DNA of 64,000 nucleotides from positions 1,860,001 through 1,924,000 of the forward strand of contig OZ221971.1 in assembly GCA_965119685.1 (NCBI GenBank), in the 5' to 3' direction. This DNA comes from Merdibacter sp965119685. Its GTDB lineage: Bacteria > Bacillota_I > Bacilli_A > Erysipelotrichales > Erysipelotrichaceae. The notes beneath the pieces are model-generated. The model ran no database searches, had not been told where the DNA came from, and saw only the letters and a program-made list of their open reading frames with translations. Position numbers and translations under genes: made by a program. This document shows, one piece after another, positions 1 to 8,625 of the stretch (positions are counted from its first letter, which is position 1; each line of letters starts with the position of its first letter).

Positions 1-364
1 CAAAGACATACGTAGCGGCAACATTGTCGACGCGTGTCGCCAACAGCTTATCCAAGGCGCAGCGCAGCGCTTCTCCATGATGAAACTGCGGATTGGCCTC
101 CAAATAGGAGGCAGCCTCCCGCAGCGCCTGCTCCTCTTGTTGAGTGAACGCCAAAGCGGGAAGCAAAAGCTCCCCTGCTAACTCATAGCCGCCATAGCGT
201 CCCCGCGTCTGCACGATCTCATACCCGGCAGTCTCCAGTTCTTTGCGAAACTCCCGCACATTGCGGGGATTGGTCTCCAGTGCAGCCGCCAGTTCGTGAA
301 TCTGCATCCGTCCCCGCGCTTTCAGCAGCTGCAGCATGCGGATGCACAGCGCCGTTCGATTCAT
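1..364 (-). CDS. HTH/WYL-type transcriptional regulator, C-terminus outside window
   Basis: Reading leftwards from ATG at 364 the frame stays open to the window edge, giving about 121 residues of an incomplete protein. It begins MNRTALCIRMLQLLKARGRM and contains an N-terminal helix-turn-helix of the HTH_11/DeoR-like kind (MQIHELAAALETNPRNVREF), then the segment GYEIVQTRGRYGGYEL, which looks like the winged part of WYL-domain regulators. Such proteins are DNA-binding repressors or activators with a C-terminal ligand-sensing WYL domain; that domain would lie beyond position 1 and is not seen. The family call is from motif resemblance only. The ankyrin gene to the right lies on the same strand and ends 31 bp upstream of this start, so the two may be co-transcribed. 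Confidence 0.7.
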   Translation of the reverse strand, partial: MNRTALCIRMLQLLKARGRMQIHELAAALETNPRNVREFRKELETAGYEIVQTRGRYGGYELAGELLLPALAFTQQEEQALREAASYLEANPQFHHGEALRCALDKLLATRVDNVAATYVF

Positions 365-395
365 GTGAATCCCCTCCCTTAACGCCGGCAAGCAA

Positions 396-737
396 TTATG
401 CGTGATAAGCGATGAAATGACTGGGATACAGGCCATAGCCCGGTTTGGGATCATGGAGCACCGGGACGACGCCGCGATAGGCTAACGGAGCGATCATCTC
501 GCCGATCCCTCTATCCAACGCAAAGCCCAGCGCTTCATCCACCTGACAGGCGCCCGCATCGATCAGCGTATTGACTACTGCCAGATTGCGGGTAAATACC
601 GCATGCAGCAAGATCGGATACCCGTTGAAGATCCAGCTGGGATCTGCCCCCAGCGCCACCAGTTCCCCCACCCTGTCCGCGTCTTCCTCCCAGACAGCGT
701 TCAACAATTCCTTTGCCAGCATTCTTTCTGTACTCAT
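396..737 (-). CDS. small ankyrin-repeat protein
   Basis: A 113-residue protein with two or three ankyrin-type units. The pattern LLNAVWEEDADRVGELVALG, followed by ADPSW, then ILLHAVFTRNLAVVNTLIDAG, is the helix-turn-helix spacing of ankyrin repeats, with the usual G-A-D/C turn residues. There is no signal peptide or membrane segment, so it is probably cytoplasmic. Ankyrin repeats bind proteins; no enzymatic domain is present and no partner can be named. The start has an AAGGA motif about 10 bases upstream. It lies just upstream of, and on the same strand as, the partial WYL regulator, so a shared transcript is possible. Confidence 0.75.
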   Translation of the reverse strand: MSTERMLAKELLNAVWEEDADRVGELVALGADPSWIFNGYPILLHAVFTRNLAVVNTLIDAGACQVDEALGFALDRGIGEMIAPLAYRGVVPVLHDPKPGYGLYPSHFIAYHA

Positions 738-1086
738 GCAGACACATCCTTTCTGATTACGTCTACACTATACCACTGATTGTGACATCATCTATGTCAC
801 AATATAGCATATCTCAATTTTTTGTAAGAAGCAATCAAAACTGTCGAAAATGCTCTCTCCTTTAAAAAGCATAGACGCAGATGGAGAGCAGATCGCTATA
901 CCGCCCCCCTTCACCATCCGTGTGCAGACACCCCCTTTCTCTGTTTTTCGGCAGAAGCCTTTCCGCTCTCTTTTCACATACGAAAAGACCTCAGCCGCAG
1001 ATAACCGGCAAGAGGTCCCTTTTCGCTGATCGAGTCATCACTCCCAAGTTCTTTTGACTTACAACAGCGGATTTTCAAATGAACGC
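738..1086. other. intergenic region, no gene recognised
   Basis: About 350 bases between the ankyrin gene and the lipoprotein gene. Short open frames are present but have no family resemblance and no convincing ribosome binding site. The only structure recognised is the hairpin at 983-1023. Confidence 0.5.
983..1023 (-). terminator. rho-independent terminator of the lipoprotein gene
   Basis: AAAAGACCTC pairs with GAGGTC...TTTT, and an inner GCCG/CGGC pair extends the stem. Read on the minus strand it ends in a T-run, about 60 bases after the stop codon of the lipoprotein gene. It could act in both directions. Confidence 0.6.
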
Positions 1087-1575
1087 TTAGTTTCCATAGC
1101 TGTTCATCGCATCGATAATCGCATCTGCATTGACGCCCGGTTCATACAACAGCAGATAGTCTTCATAAAGCGTGCCGTTATACTGCATCTTTTGTCCGTT
1201 GCGCTCGACATTCACCATGCTGTCTAATGCCAGCTGCTCGCTGATGCGTTTCATCTCTTCATCCTCGGGATCGATGCGATAGAGGTAAAGCGTATTGCCC
1301 TCCACCTGAAAGCTTCTGCCGTCATACGCCGCAAAAGGAATATCGTCAATGGCCTCTTCCTGATCGATGCCCGTCTGATTCTCCCTGAGATGATCCATCA
1401 TGTCATCGAGCGTACGCTTGCTGTCATCCATTACCTGCTCACCGGCATCCCTCGCTTTCTCGGCCGTATCGTCCACCGTTTTCTTCACATCCTGCTCCAT
1501 CTGTGATGCATCGCCGCAGGCGGCGAGTCCCAGCGTCAATGCAAGCGCGGCGCAGATCGTCGTTATCCGTTTCAT
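1087..1575 (-). CDS. hypothetical lipoprotein
   Basis: A 162-residue exported protein. The N-terminus has a charged start (MKR), a hydrophobic stretch and a clear lipobox LAAC at residues 17-20, so the mature protein should be lipid-anchored at Cys20 on the outer face of the membrane. The next 45 residues are charged and probably helical (KKTVDDTAEKARDAGEQVMD), resembling a coiled-coil or YtxH/CsbD-like stalk. The C-terminal part is a small globular domain with no family I recognise. An AGGAGG lies eight bases before the ATG. It stands alone between two intergenic regions, with a terminator downstream. Function unknown. Confidence 0.8.
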   Translation of the reverse strand: MKRITTICAALALTLGLAACGDASQMEQDVKKTVDDTAEKARDAGEQVMDDSKRTLDDMMDHLRENQTGIDQEEAIDDIPFAAYDGRSFQVEGNTLYLYRIDPEDEEMKRISEQLALDSMVNVERNGQKMQYNGTLYEDYLLLYEPGVNADAIIDAMNSYGN

Positions 1576-1655
1576 GTACCATTCCTCCTGTCATCCATCA
1601 GTATGCGCAGGTTTTAGCGGGTTATACATGCAGGCAAAAATGAAATGAGAGGCCT

Positions 1656-1979
1656 TCACCTCTCATCCGCCTTTTTCACAAAGGAAACTCGTTCTGCCAC
1701 CACTTCATAGTTGCGGTAGGTCACATTGTCGCGCTGATGGATACGGCTGGTCAGCCTTCCCTTCACCGCTACCACATCGTCGATCGCACAGACGTCACAG
1801 GTCGTCTGCGCAATGCCCTTCCACAGCGTTACCGCGATCTCATCTTGTTCATAGACCCCTTCACTGTTGGCAAAAGGGCGATCGACCTTGAGTACCATCG
1901 TGGCACACTGATAGCCGCTTGGCGTTTCTCGCATATATGGCAATTCGATGACCTTTCCTACTAACACTACGACATTCAT
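1656..1979 (-). CDS. single-stranded DNA-binding protein (SSB-like, tail-less)
   Basis: A 107-residue OB-fold protein of the SSB family. It shows the typical start MNVVVLVGKV, the conserved middle with ...VTLWKG in place of the usual V-x-W/F segment, and AVKGRLTSR near residue 75, as in SSB (V-x-G-x-L-x-x-R). SSBs bind single-stranded DNA in replication, recombination and repair. This protein is short and stops at ...VKKADER, so it lacks the disordered linker and the acidic C-terminal tip by which housekeeping SSB recruits partner proteins. It is therefore more likely a secondary SSB or PriB/YwpH-like paralogue than the replicative one. GGAGG is well placed before the ATG. There are no operon partners. 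Confidence 0.85.
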   Translation of the reverse strand: MNVVVLVGKVIELPYMRETPSGYQCATMVLKVDRPFANSEGVYEQDEIAVTLWKGIAQTTCDVCAIDDVVAVKGRLTSRIHQRDNVTYRNYEVVAERVSFVKKADER

Positions 1980-2173
1980 TCGCTAGTCCTCCTTCCGGTA
2001 TGAGTATTTACCCATCTGTATCACCCCCGTCTGCGTTGTTATCTTACCATCTTACACCCCACTCTCTCAAACACAGCATCTGACAAAAAAGGCCGCTATC
2101 TGATGATACGAAAAAAGAGAGCCGTCAAAAATCGCGTAATTTCGACAAACTCTCCCATGATAGCAATTATTTT

Positions 2174-3445
2174 TTACGGTTCAATGATCACCACGCTGCG
2201 CTCTTTGAAATCCAAAGCGCCGCATACCGCGATGATGTCCTTTGCGCAAATCGTGTTGATGAGATCCATTCCCTCAAAATAGTCATAACCGGCAAAAGAA
2301 CTGCGGATATAGCCGATGGCAATATCGTCAAAGCTGTTGAGCGAGCGCACCGCCTGACCGAAATAACGATGCTTCAGCGCTGACAGCTGCGCTTCATCGA
2401 TCTCCATTGCAGATAGCTTGGCGCAAAGCGAGGCGATTACCTGCTCAAACGCTTCACACTTTTCGCTCTCCGTATAAAACATCAGCACACCATAGTCCTC
2501 TCCCAGATCAATATCCGCACCGGCAAAATCAGAGATGATGCCATCATCCAGCCATTGCTGATAATCCGGATTCAAAGAGGAGAAGCACAAATCCAGCGCC
2601 ATGCGGATACACCATTCCTGACGCAGCCGCTCCATCACGTCTTTACAAGGCTTCAATTTATAAGCGATGGCTATCTTCGGCACTGTAATATCCATGGAAA
2701 ACGTATAACGCTCCCGTACGACCTGCGCAGGTTCTTTTTGCGGACAGCGATGAATCGGGCACAGCGCGTCAAAGCGCTTTTGCGCTTGATTGCGGCGAAT
2801 GATCTCCATAAGCTCCTTAGGGTCCTTTCCGCTGACGCCCACCAGCATCATCGTAGCGGGATGATAATTATGCAAATAGCAGGCATCCAGCTGCTGCTTG
2901 CTCGTCGAACGCACACTGTCCTCATCTCCACCGATATCATATTTCAGCGGATGCACGTGAAACAAAGACTTGTATGTCTCCATGAGCAAACGGGAATCGC
3001 TCATCTGCTGATACATATTCAGCTCAGAGACGATGATGCCCTTTTCTTTCTCCACCGACGCCTCGCTGATGTCTAAACGCTGAACGAAATCGAGCAGCAG
3101 ATCTAAAGGCTTTTCAACATCTCCGCTGGTGGTGAAGTGATATGCCGTCTCTGTATAGGAGGTAAACGCATTGACGCTCGCTCCCATCGCTGAAAACTCG
3201 TTCATCACATCCTGATCCTGTTTTTCAAACATCTTATGCTCGAGAAAATGAGCGATGCCTGCCGGATAAGAATAGCGATGCCCCTGTGCATCCTCCTGCT
3301 GCAAATCCATCGCGCCTAAAGGCGTTGCCATCATAAACAGCGAGCGCGCATAGCCCGGCTTATGCCACAGCACAACCCGCAGACCGTTTTCCAGCGTCTC
3401 TGTGTAATACGTTTCCTGATAACGCTCATTGGTGATCTGTTTCAT
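2174..3445 (-). CDS. M16 family zinc peptidase (active subunit, YmfH-like)
   Basis: About 423 residues. It carries the inverted zinc motif HFLEH (residues 66-70 from the chosen start), with the distal glutamate in the VSELNMY segment, as in pitrilysin/processing-peptidase M16 enzymes. Its closest architectural match is Bacillus subtilis YmfH, which pairs with YmfF. M16 peptidases form clamshells of an active and an inactive half; here the halves are separate genes. I chose ATG at 3445 because AGGAGG lies correctly before it, while the ATG at 3460 overlaps that same ribosome binding site. It overlaps the end of the upstream partner by 20 bases, so translation is probably coupled. Cytoplasmic, as no signal peptide is seen. 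Substrate unknown. Confidence 0.88.
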   Translation of the reverse strand: MKQITNERYQETYYTETLENGLRVVLWHKPGYARSLFMMATPLGAMDLQQEDAQGHRYSYPAGIAHFLEHKMFEKQDQDVMNEFSAMGASVNAFTSYTETAYHFTTSGDVEKPLDLLLDFVQRLDISEASVEKEKGIIVSELNMYQQMSDSRLLMETYKSLFHVHPLKYDIGGDEDSVRSTSKQQLDACYLHNYHPATMMLVGVSGKDPKELMEIIRRNQAQKRFDALCPIHRCPQKEPAQVVRERYTFSMDITVPKIAIAYKLKPCKDVMERLRQEWCIRMALDLCFSSLNPDYQQWLDDGIISDFAGADIDLGEDYGVLMFYTESEKCEAFEQVIASLCAKLSAMEIDEAQLSALKHRYFGQAVRSLNSFDDIAIGYIRSSFAGYDYFEGMDLINTICAKDIIAVCGALDFKERSVVIIEP

Positions 3446-4682
3446 TCTCTGCCTCCTCATTCATGACAATATACGTCGCCTTGTGTTCCAGCCGCTTCGC
3501 TGCGCGGATGACATCCGAGCGCGTCACATGCTCAATGTGTGCAATGATATCCGCACTCGTATCGTTTCGCCCCAGCAGATCGTTTTGATACTGTAATGCA
3601 GCCAAGGTGTTCATGTGATCATCTCCACTGCGAAGTGAGTGAGTGATCATCGTCTTGCTGACGGCAAGCATATCATCCTCAAAGTCACCCGCCTGCAACG
3701 CCGCTACCTGCGCTTTGATCAAATCGAGCGCACGATCGATGTCTTTCTTCTCCACACCCGTCATGATGCCAAGCGCTGCATCAAAGGCGATCAGGCTGGA
3801 ATAGATGGAATAGCATAGGCTGTTCTTTTCACGGACATTTTGAAACAGCAGACTGGTGGAATACTGCCCCAGCATCGCATTCATGACCCGCAGAGCGTAG
3901 TAATCCGCATCCGTGATGTCGGTATGCGTGAAATAGACCTGCATGATACTGGATTGAGGAATATCCCTCTTCTCGCGCACTTCCTCATAAGGGCGCGTAT
4001 GATCGATCGCATAGTGTGTCGCAACATGGACATTTCGCGGCTGCCAGTCAAAATGTGACAGCAGCAAAGCGGTGATTGTTTCCTCGCTTAGATCGCCGCA
4101 GACGATCATGTCCACGCCGCTTTCTGTAAGGAGCTGCCTATGCGCGTTTTGAATATCGGCTAAGGTGATCGCATCGATGCGCGAAGCCTCTCCCAGCGCG
4201 CTGATCCCTAACGCCTCCTGTGCCCCTGCCAGCTTTAATCCCTGTGAAACGACATATTGCGAAGCATCGTCACGCATCCGCTGCAGCTTTGCCAATAACA
4301 CGCGCTTTGCCTCTTGCAGACATTCCTCATTCAGCAAAGGACGGGTGATCATCTCCTTTAAAAAGGCGATGCCTTTTTCTAAAAAATCATCGCTGTCCGC
4401 AAAACGGGGATGCAGCAGCTTCATGCGCAGCTCTAATACCTGCCCTTTTCCATAACCGATCGTCTGTGCGCCGATCATTGCGCCATACATCGCATCCAGA
4501 TACTCGCTCATCGTCTGCTTGGTGGGATATGCCTGCAAACGATCGCTCATCATCAGCGCCAACAGTGAATATACACCGGCGCTCTCCTCTTTTAACGGCT
4601 GCAAAAAACGGATAAAAAAGCCGATATCCTTAAACTTCTCACTCGGCAGCACATGCAACGCTACTCCCTGACAAATTTCCAT
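3426..4682 (-). CDS. M16 family peptidase-like protein (inactive partner, YmfF-like)
   Basis: About 418 residues with the M16 fold pattern but no HxxEH motif at the expected place: after KFKDIGFFIRFLQPLKEES the corresponding segment reads GVYSLLALMM. It should therefore be the non-catalytic half that pairs with the downstream active M16 protein, like YmfF with YmfH. Late features such as the RAAKRLEH segment and the middle FTHTDITDADYYALRVMNAM fit the M16C domain. ATG at 4682 is chosen because GAGGAGG lies eight bases upstream; a TTG at 4688 would be too close. It is first in a two-gene operon. Confidence 0.85.
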   Translation of the reverse strand: MEICQGVALHVLPSEKFKDIGFFIRFLQPLKEESAGVYSLLALMMSDRLQAYPTKQTMSEYLDAMYGAMIGAQTIGYGKGQVLELRMKLLHPRFADSDDFLEKGIAFLKEMITRPLLNEECLQEAKRVLLAKLQRMRDDASQYVVSQGLKLAGAQEALGISALGEASRIDAITLADIQNAHRQLLTESGVDMIVCGDLSEETITALLLSHFDWQPRNVHVATHYAIDHTRPYEEVREKRDIPQSSIMQVYFTHTDITDADYYALRVMNAMLGQYSTSLLFQNVREKNSLCYSIYSSLIAFDAALGIMTGVEKKDIDRALDLIKAQVAALQAGDFEDDMLAVSKTMITHSLRSGDDHMNTLAALQYQNDLLGRNDTSADIIAHIEHVTRSDVIRAAKRLEHKATYIVMNEEAENETDHQ

Positions 4683-4849
4683 AGCCAAGACCTCCTCAAT
4701 ACTCTTTAGTATGTGTCTACTTTATCACAAAATGCAGAAAATGCCCAACGTTTTCCTTCCTCCCTTTTTCTCTCTTTCCCACAACGGATAAACAATCACA
4801 AAAAGCGATTGTCGAAAAGTTGTGAACATGACGTCACATAATCCTAATG

Positions 4850-4880
4850 CCAAAAGAAAAGCATCTGCATTGGCAGATGC
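4850..4880 (-). terminator. rho-independent terminator after the first wall-binding NlpC/P60 gene
   Basis: GCATCTGC-attg-GCAGATGC forms a perfect hairpin at 4861-4880, followed on the minus strand by TTTTCTTTT. It lies 13 bases after the stop codon at 4894. Confidence 0.85.
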
Positions 4881-4893
4881 TCTCATCTTTCTG

Positions 4894-6036
4894 TTAACCG
4901 ATATGAATAAATACCGGACCTGAACCGACATAGGCACTGGAAACAACCGTACTACTGCCAAACCAGCCTCCATGTACCGCCTGACCGTTGCCGATGTAAA
5001 CAGCGACATGCGCCATTCCCAAACCGCCGTCCGCATAATAAATCAGATCGCCCGGCTGTGGATTGCTCGTCACCGTTCCCAATGACAAATATCCTGCCGG
5101 CCAGCCATGATAATAGATGCCGTTAGCGGCCAATGCGTTTGTTACTAACATCGTGCAGTCCTGACTGACGCCGACCTGCGCCAACGCCGCGCTCGCAATA
5201 CCGCTGCTGCTGCCGTTATAAGAAGAAACCGCCTGTGAAGAGCTTGCTGAAGAGTTCGCCGAAGAAGAGCTCTGCGTCTGCTGCTTCTGCTCTTTTTCCT
5301 GCGCTTCTTTCTGAGCCTCTACACTTGCCTTATCCCTTGCGACTCCGTCCTCATCGAAGACATATTCCACGCCGTCGATTTCCTTTGTCGTATCCTTCAA
5401 GCGCTTGCCGTACTTGTTATGGTAATAAGCGTTATCCTCACCGTCATACTGCCAGCCGGTATAGAGCACGCCGTACTCATCCAGATAATACTTATCGCCG
5501 TCAACCTCGATCGTTCCCACAGCCATGATACCATCGTCATAGAAATAGTGCTTACGACCGTTGATCGTCTTCCATCCGGTTACCTTTTGACCGTTTTCAT
5601 CAACGTAGACAAACGTCTCCTTCTCGATCTCGATGTACTGGCTCGTAACCGGATAACCGTTTTCGTCATAAAGGAAATCCTCATTCCAACCGCTCAGCAG
5701 GCGTCCGTCCTCCTGAAACAGATAAGTGACATCATCGATCTTTTGTTCCCCGCTTTGCATACGGCCGAACTCATCGAAGTAATAACGATAAGCGTCAATC
5801 GTCTGCCAGCCGAAAACCATTTCTCCATTCTCGTCAAAATAATATGTCCCCTCGTCCAGATGCAGCCATCCGGTTGCTTGCTCTCTCGTTGACTCAAGAA
5901 CATAGTAGCGATCTGCCCCTTCGCCATGCCATCCCGGCTGTGCTTCATAGGCATAGACGGTAGAAATTACGGGTACGCAGGTCGCAAAACACAGCGCCAT
6001 CGCAATCTTCTTACCGTTTTTCTCGATAAAATTCAT
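4894..6036 (-). CDS. secreted cell-wall-binding protein with NlpC/P60-like peptidase domain
   Basis: 380 residues. The N-terminal 30 residues form a signal peptide (charged MNFIEKNGKK, hydrophobic core, cleavage near VYA). Residues about 35-235 hold roughly nine choline-binding-type repeats with the pattern GW...YYFDE.G, which anchor proteins to wall polymers. A Ser/Gln/Lys-rich linker follows (about 236-275). The last 105 residues resemble an NlpC/P60 cysteine peptidase: Cys in QDCTMLV, His in GMAHVAVYIG and a following VHGGW. Such enzymes cut peptidoglycan stem peptides. The YxYGG segment usual before the cysteine is missing, so this is a divergent member. The N-terminal half is nearly the same as that of the gene at 6599-7756, while the catalytic halves differ. 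Monocistronic, with its own terminator. Confidence 0.85.
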   Translation of the reverse strand: MNFIEKNGKKIAMALCFATCVPVISTVYAYEAQPGWHGEGADRYYVLESTREQATGWLHLDEGTYYFDENGEMVFGWQTIDAYRYYFDEFGRMQSGEQKIDDVTYLFQEDGRLLSGWNEDFLYDENGYPVTSQYIEIEKETFVYVDENGQKVTGWKTINGRKHYFYDDGIMAVGTIEVDGDKYYLDEYGVLYTGWQYDGEDNAYYHNKYGKRLKDTTKEIDGVEYVFDEDGVARDKASVEAQKEAQEKEQKQQTQSSSSANSSASSSQAVSSYNGSSSGIASAALAQVGVSQDCTMLVTNALAANGIYYHGWPAGYLSLGTVTSNPQPGDLIYYADGGLGMAHVAVYIGNGQAVHGGWFGSSTVVSSAYVGSGPVFIHIG

Positions 6037-6550
6037 CTCGACTCACCTCAATTACCAACGCAAACACTATAACACAACTGTTTTTATCTTGCAAATTTGT
6101 AAGTTTAGAAATCGCTTACACGCTTTGAAATGACATTAAAAAAACACTTTAATTAAAGGGAAATCGAAAAACTATGTGAGTTTGTGTGATTTTATGTCAA
6201 ATCGTGTCGACGCCTTTTTTCACCCCTTTTCGCATCGTTTGCTCACCATTCCTCCATGACGGCGCAAGCGCGTACATCCTTTACAAACAAAGATGTCCAA
6301 ACACCAGACTCTCCCACGTAAATATCTTTGCTTGCACGCCCCCCTCCATCAATAAGCGAAAGACACCAGACAAGCATTAAAAGACGTTAAATATTTCCAT
6401 TTCTTTCCCGGCTTTACAAAGACCTATTTCTTCTCTATTACAATATATTAAAAGTTACACTCCTTTATGGCCGATAAAAAATGATTTCCTGCTGCTTGAG
6501 CGTTATCATGATGGAGCGATCGATATACCGTCTTCCTCTTATACAAAATT
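6037..6550. other. AT-rich intergenic region upstream of the wall-binding protein
   Basis: About 510 bases between the two paralogous wall-binding genes, clearly more AT-rich than the flanking genes. No gene is recognised. It should contain the promoter of the gene ending at 4894. At 6297-6375 the short string ACACCAGAC occurs twice, and it occurs again near 61863; its meaning is unknown. Confidence 0.5.
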
Positions 6551-6581
6551 AAAAAAACTCCCGGGTACAGTCTCCCGGGAA
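6551..6581 (-). terminator. rho-independent terminator after the second wall-binding NlpC/P60 gene
   Basis: TCCCGGG and CCCGGGA form a stem around a short loop, followed on the minus strand by a run of seven T. It sits 18 bases after the stop codon at 6599. Confidence 0.88.
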
Positions 6582-6598
6582 TTTCTTGTTTTGGTTTC

Positions 6599-7756
6599 TT
6601 ACAATCGACGAACGCTGGTCACCGTTCCGAAAAAGCTGCTGATCGTAGTCACCTTTAAGCCGTCTGAAGGATTCAGCGCATGAATGATGCAGTTATTACC
6701 GACATAGATTGCCGCATGAGAACCGCCGTTAAACACGAGAATATCTCCCGGCTGCATGTTGCTTGGTGATACCGCATATCCCACCGTGGCCTGTGCGGCC
6801 GCCGTCCTTGGAATATTGATGCCCGCCATACGATAAGACAGCTGTACAAAGCCGGAGCAGTCAACGCCGCTCATCGTATTGCCGCCGTAAACATACGGCG
6901 TACCGCTGTTCATGATCGCGTAGGCATTCGCTACGACATCCCCGCTCGCCGCAAATGTCTTATCCGTATATGCAGGCGTATTGCTTGCTGAAGAAGAGCT
7001 TCCACTTGCAGTACCGCTTCCTGCATCTGCCGTTTCCTCCTGAGCAATAGAAGCGCTGGATGCACGGCCATAGCTGTCAAACGTATATTCCTCTCCATCG
7101 ATTTCTGCCGTCATATCCGTGTACATCATGCCGTATTCATCGAAATAATAGGATTCGCCGTTAACGTGCCGCCAACCCTCATAGACATAGCCATCCTCAT
7201 TGAGGTACCACACCTTATCGCCGATGCTCACCATATCACGAGCCATGGCGCCATCCTCATAGAAATAGTAACGATCGCCGTGGATCGTCTGCCAGCCGGT
7301 TACCTTTTGACCGTTTTTATCGACATAGCAAACTGTGCCATCCTCCAGTTCCATGAACTGATTCGTCATCGGATATCCATTGTCAGTATAGAGGAAATCC
7401 TCCTCCCAGCCACTCAGCATGCGGCCATCCTCCTGAAAGAGATAGGCAACGCCGTCGATTTCCTGTTCCCCGCTCAGCATACGACCGTCCTCATCAAAAT
7501 AGTACTGATAAGCATCAATCGTCTGCCAGCCGAAAACCAGCTCTCCGTTTTCATCAAAATAATAAGTACCGTCGTCCAGGTGCAGCCATCCGGTTGCCTG
7601 CGTCCTCGTCGTCTCTAACACATAATAGCGATCCTCGCCCTCGCCATGCCATCCCGGCTGTGCTTCATAGGCATAAACGGTAGAAATGACCGGCACACAG
7701 GTCGCGATACAAAGAGCGACAGCGATCTTCTTCCCGTTTCTTTCGATAAAATTCAT
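6599..7756 (-). CDS. secreted cell-wall-binding NlpC/P60 endopeptidase
   Basis: 385 residues, a paralogue of the protein at 4894-6036. It has a signal peptide (MNFIERNGKKIAVALCIATC..., cleavage near VYA), then eight or nine choline-binding-type repeats (GW....YYFDE.G) to about residue 230, a Ser/Ala/Thr linker, and a canonical NlpC/P60 domain in the last 115 residues. The motif GTPYVYGGNTMSGVDCSGFV holds the catalytic Cys, GGSHAAIYVG the catalytic His, and a third polar residue follows (CIIHAL). It should hydrolyse peptidoglycan stem peptides at the cell surface. The first 200 residues match the neighbour closely, whereas the linker and peptidase do not, which suggests duplication with exchange of the catalytic domain. 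Monocistronic. Confidence 0.92.
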   Translation of the reverse strand: MNFIERNGKKIAVALCIATCVPVISTVYAYEAQPGWHGEGEDRYYVLETTRTQATGWLHLDDGTYYFDENGELVFGWQTIDAYQYYFDEDGRMLSGEQEIDGVAYLFQEDGRMLSGWEEDFLYTDNGYPMTNQFMELEDGTVCYVDKNGQKVTGWQTIHGDRYYFYEDGAMARDMVSIGDKVWYLNEDGYVYEGWRHVNGESYYFDEYGMMYTDMTAEIDGEEYTFDSYGRASSASIAQEETADAGSGTASGSSSSASNTPAYTDKTFAASGDVVANAYAIMNSGTPYVYGGNTMSGVDCSGFVQLSYRMAGINIPRTAAAQATVGYAVSPSNMQPGDILVFNGGSHAAIYVGNNCIIHALNPSDGLKVTTISSFFGTVTSVRRL

Positions 7757-7842
7757 CCTGAATCACCCCAATTTCATCCTTTTCATTCTAACACAGCAAA
7801 AAGGCTTTGTAAAACTTTTCTTTTTATCAGGATCAAAGACTG

Positions 7843-8086
7843 TGAAATCAGCGGGTAAAAAGAGATGTTCCGGTTCTTTTTTTAAGGCGTTATAAACCAC
7901 CAAATGACAATGCGCAAACGATAACGACACGAGCATCCCTCTGCGGAACAGGATAGATTACGTCGGTGAAATGTGATAAGATATGCTTAATGAAAAGACC
8001 TCGAGTCCAAAACGACGCAAAAGAGAAGCGTGGATAATAAAGATATATTCCAGTTCTTTTTTTGCAAGGAGCAGTAAACCATCAAC
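7843..8086. repeat. imperfect direct repeat of about 65 bp, two copies
   Basis: Copy 1 spans 7843-7905 and copy 2 spans 8021-8086. Both contain AAAGA, then TTCC and GTTCTTTTTTT, then TAAACCA followed by CAA, in the same order and spacing. The copies are about 178 bases apart and lie upstream of the SRPBCC gene. Role unknown; they could be remnants of a tandem duplication or a regulator site pair. Confidence 0.5.
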
Positions 8087-8204
8087 GGGTGATCTCAGAA
8101 TGCAAATGCAGCCACCACCGCTCATCTGACGACCACAGCAGCGAACATGGCAAAAGTCAAAATATAGCCTTAACAAAAATACATGGTCAAAAGAGGTGTA
8201 AAAC

Positions 8205-8600
8205 ATGACGATTTCCAATAGAAAAGAGCGTATCCCCTGCGACATTCATCAGGTATGGACAGTTGTCACAGATGTCGAAAATTACGTCACATGGCGAAGT
8301 GATTTGAGTAAAATCGAGATCATCGATGACAGGCAATTTGTCGAATACAATAAAAAGGGTTATCCGACCACCTTTACCGTTACCGTCATAAAACCTTGCC
8401 AGCGCTGGGAATTCGATATGGAAAACAGCAATATGAAGGGACATTGGACAGGCGTTTTCACTGCTGAAGAAAACGCGACAACAATTGTTTTCACAGAGGT
8501 TGTCAAAGTCAAAAAATGGTATAGTAAACCCTTTATCAAGACTTATTTACAACGACAGCAGGCGCGTTTTAGTGCAGATTTACGCAAGGCACTGATGTAA
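8205..8600 (+). CDS. SRPBCC superfamily (polyketide cyclase/START-like) protein
   Basis: 131 residues with the START/Bet v1-like pattern. It opens with the first strand and helix IPCDIHQVWTVVTDVENYVTW, the usual start of SRPBCC proteins, then a curved beta-sheet region (KKGYPTTFTVTVIKPCQRWEF) and a long C-terminal helix (FIKTYLQRQQARFSADLRKAL). These proteins bind hydrophobic ligands; no catalytic residues can be inferred. It lies 25 bases before a flavin-reductase-like gene on the same strand, so the two probably form an operon. RBS GAGGTG is about 8 bases before the ATG. Confidence 0.8.
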   Translation: MTISNRKERIPCDIHQVWTVVTDVENYVTWRSDLSKIEIIDDRQFVEYNKKGYPTTFTVTVIKPCQRWEFDMENSNMKGHWTGVFTAEENATTIVFTEVVKVKKWYSKPFIKTYLQRQQARFSADLRKALM

Positions 8601-8625
8601 GGCACAGAAAGGAGCGGTCACAAAC

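Noticed and set aside
2108..2150. Possible hairpin after the M16 peptidase operon
   Set aside because: Short GAGAG/CTCTC stem with a large loop and no convincing T-run; not called a terminator.
6297..6375. Repeated ACACCAGAC strings, also present near 61863
   Set aside because: Only nine bases shared; similarity of the flanks is weak and could be chance.
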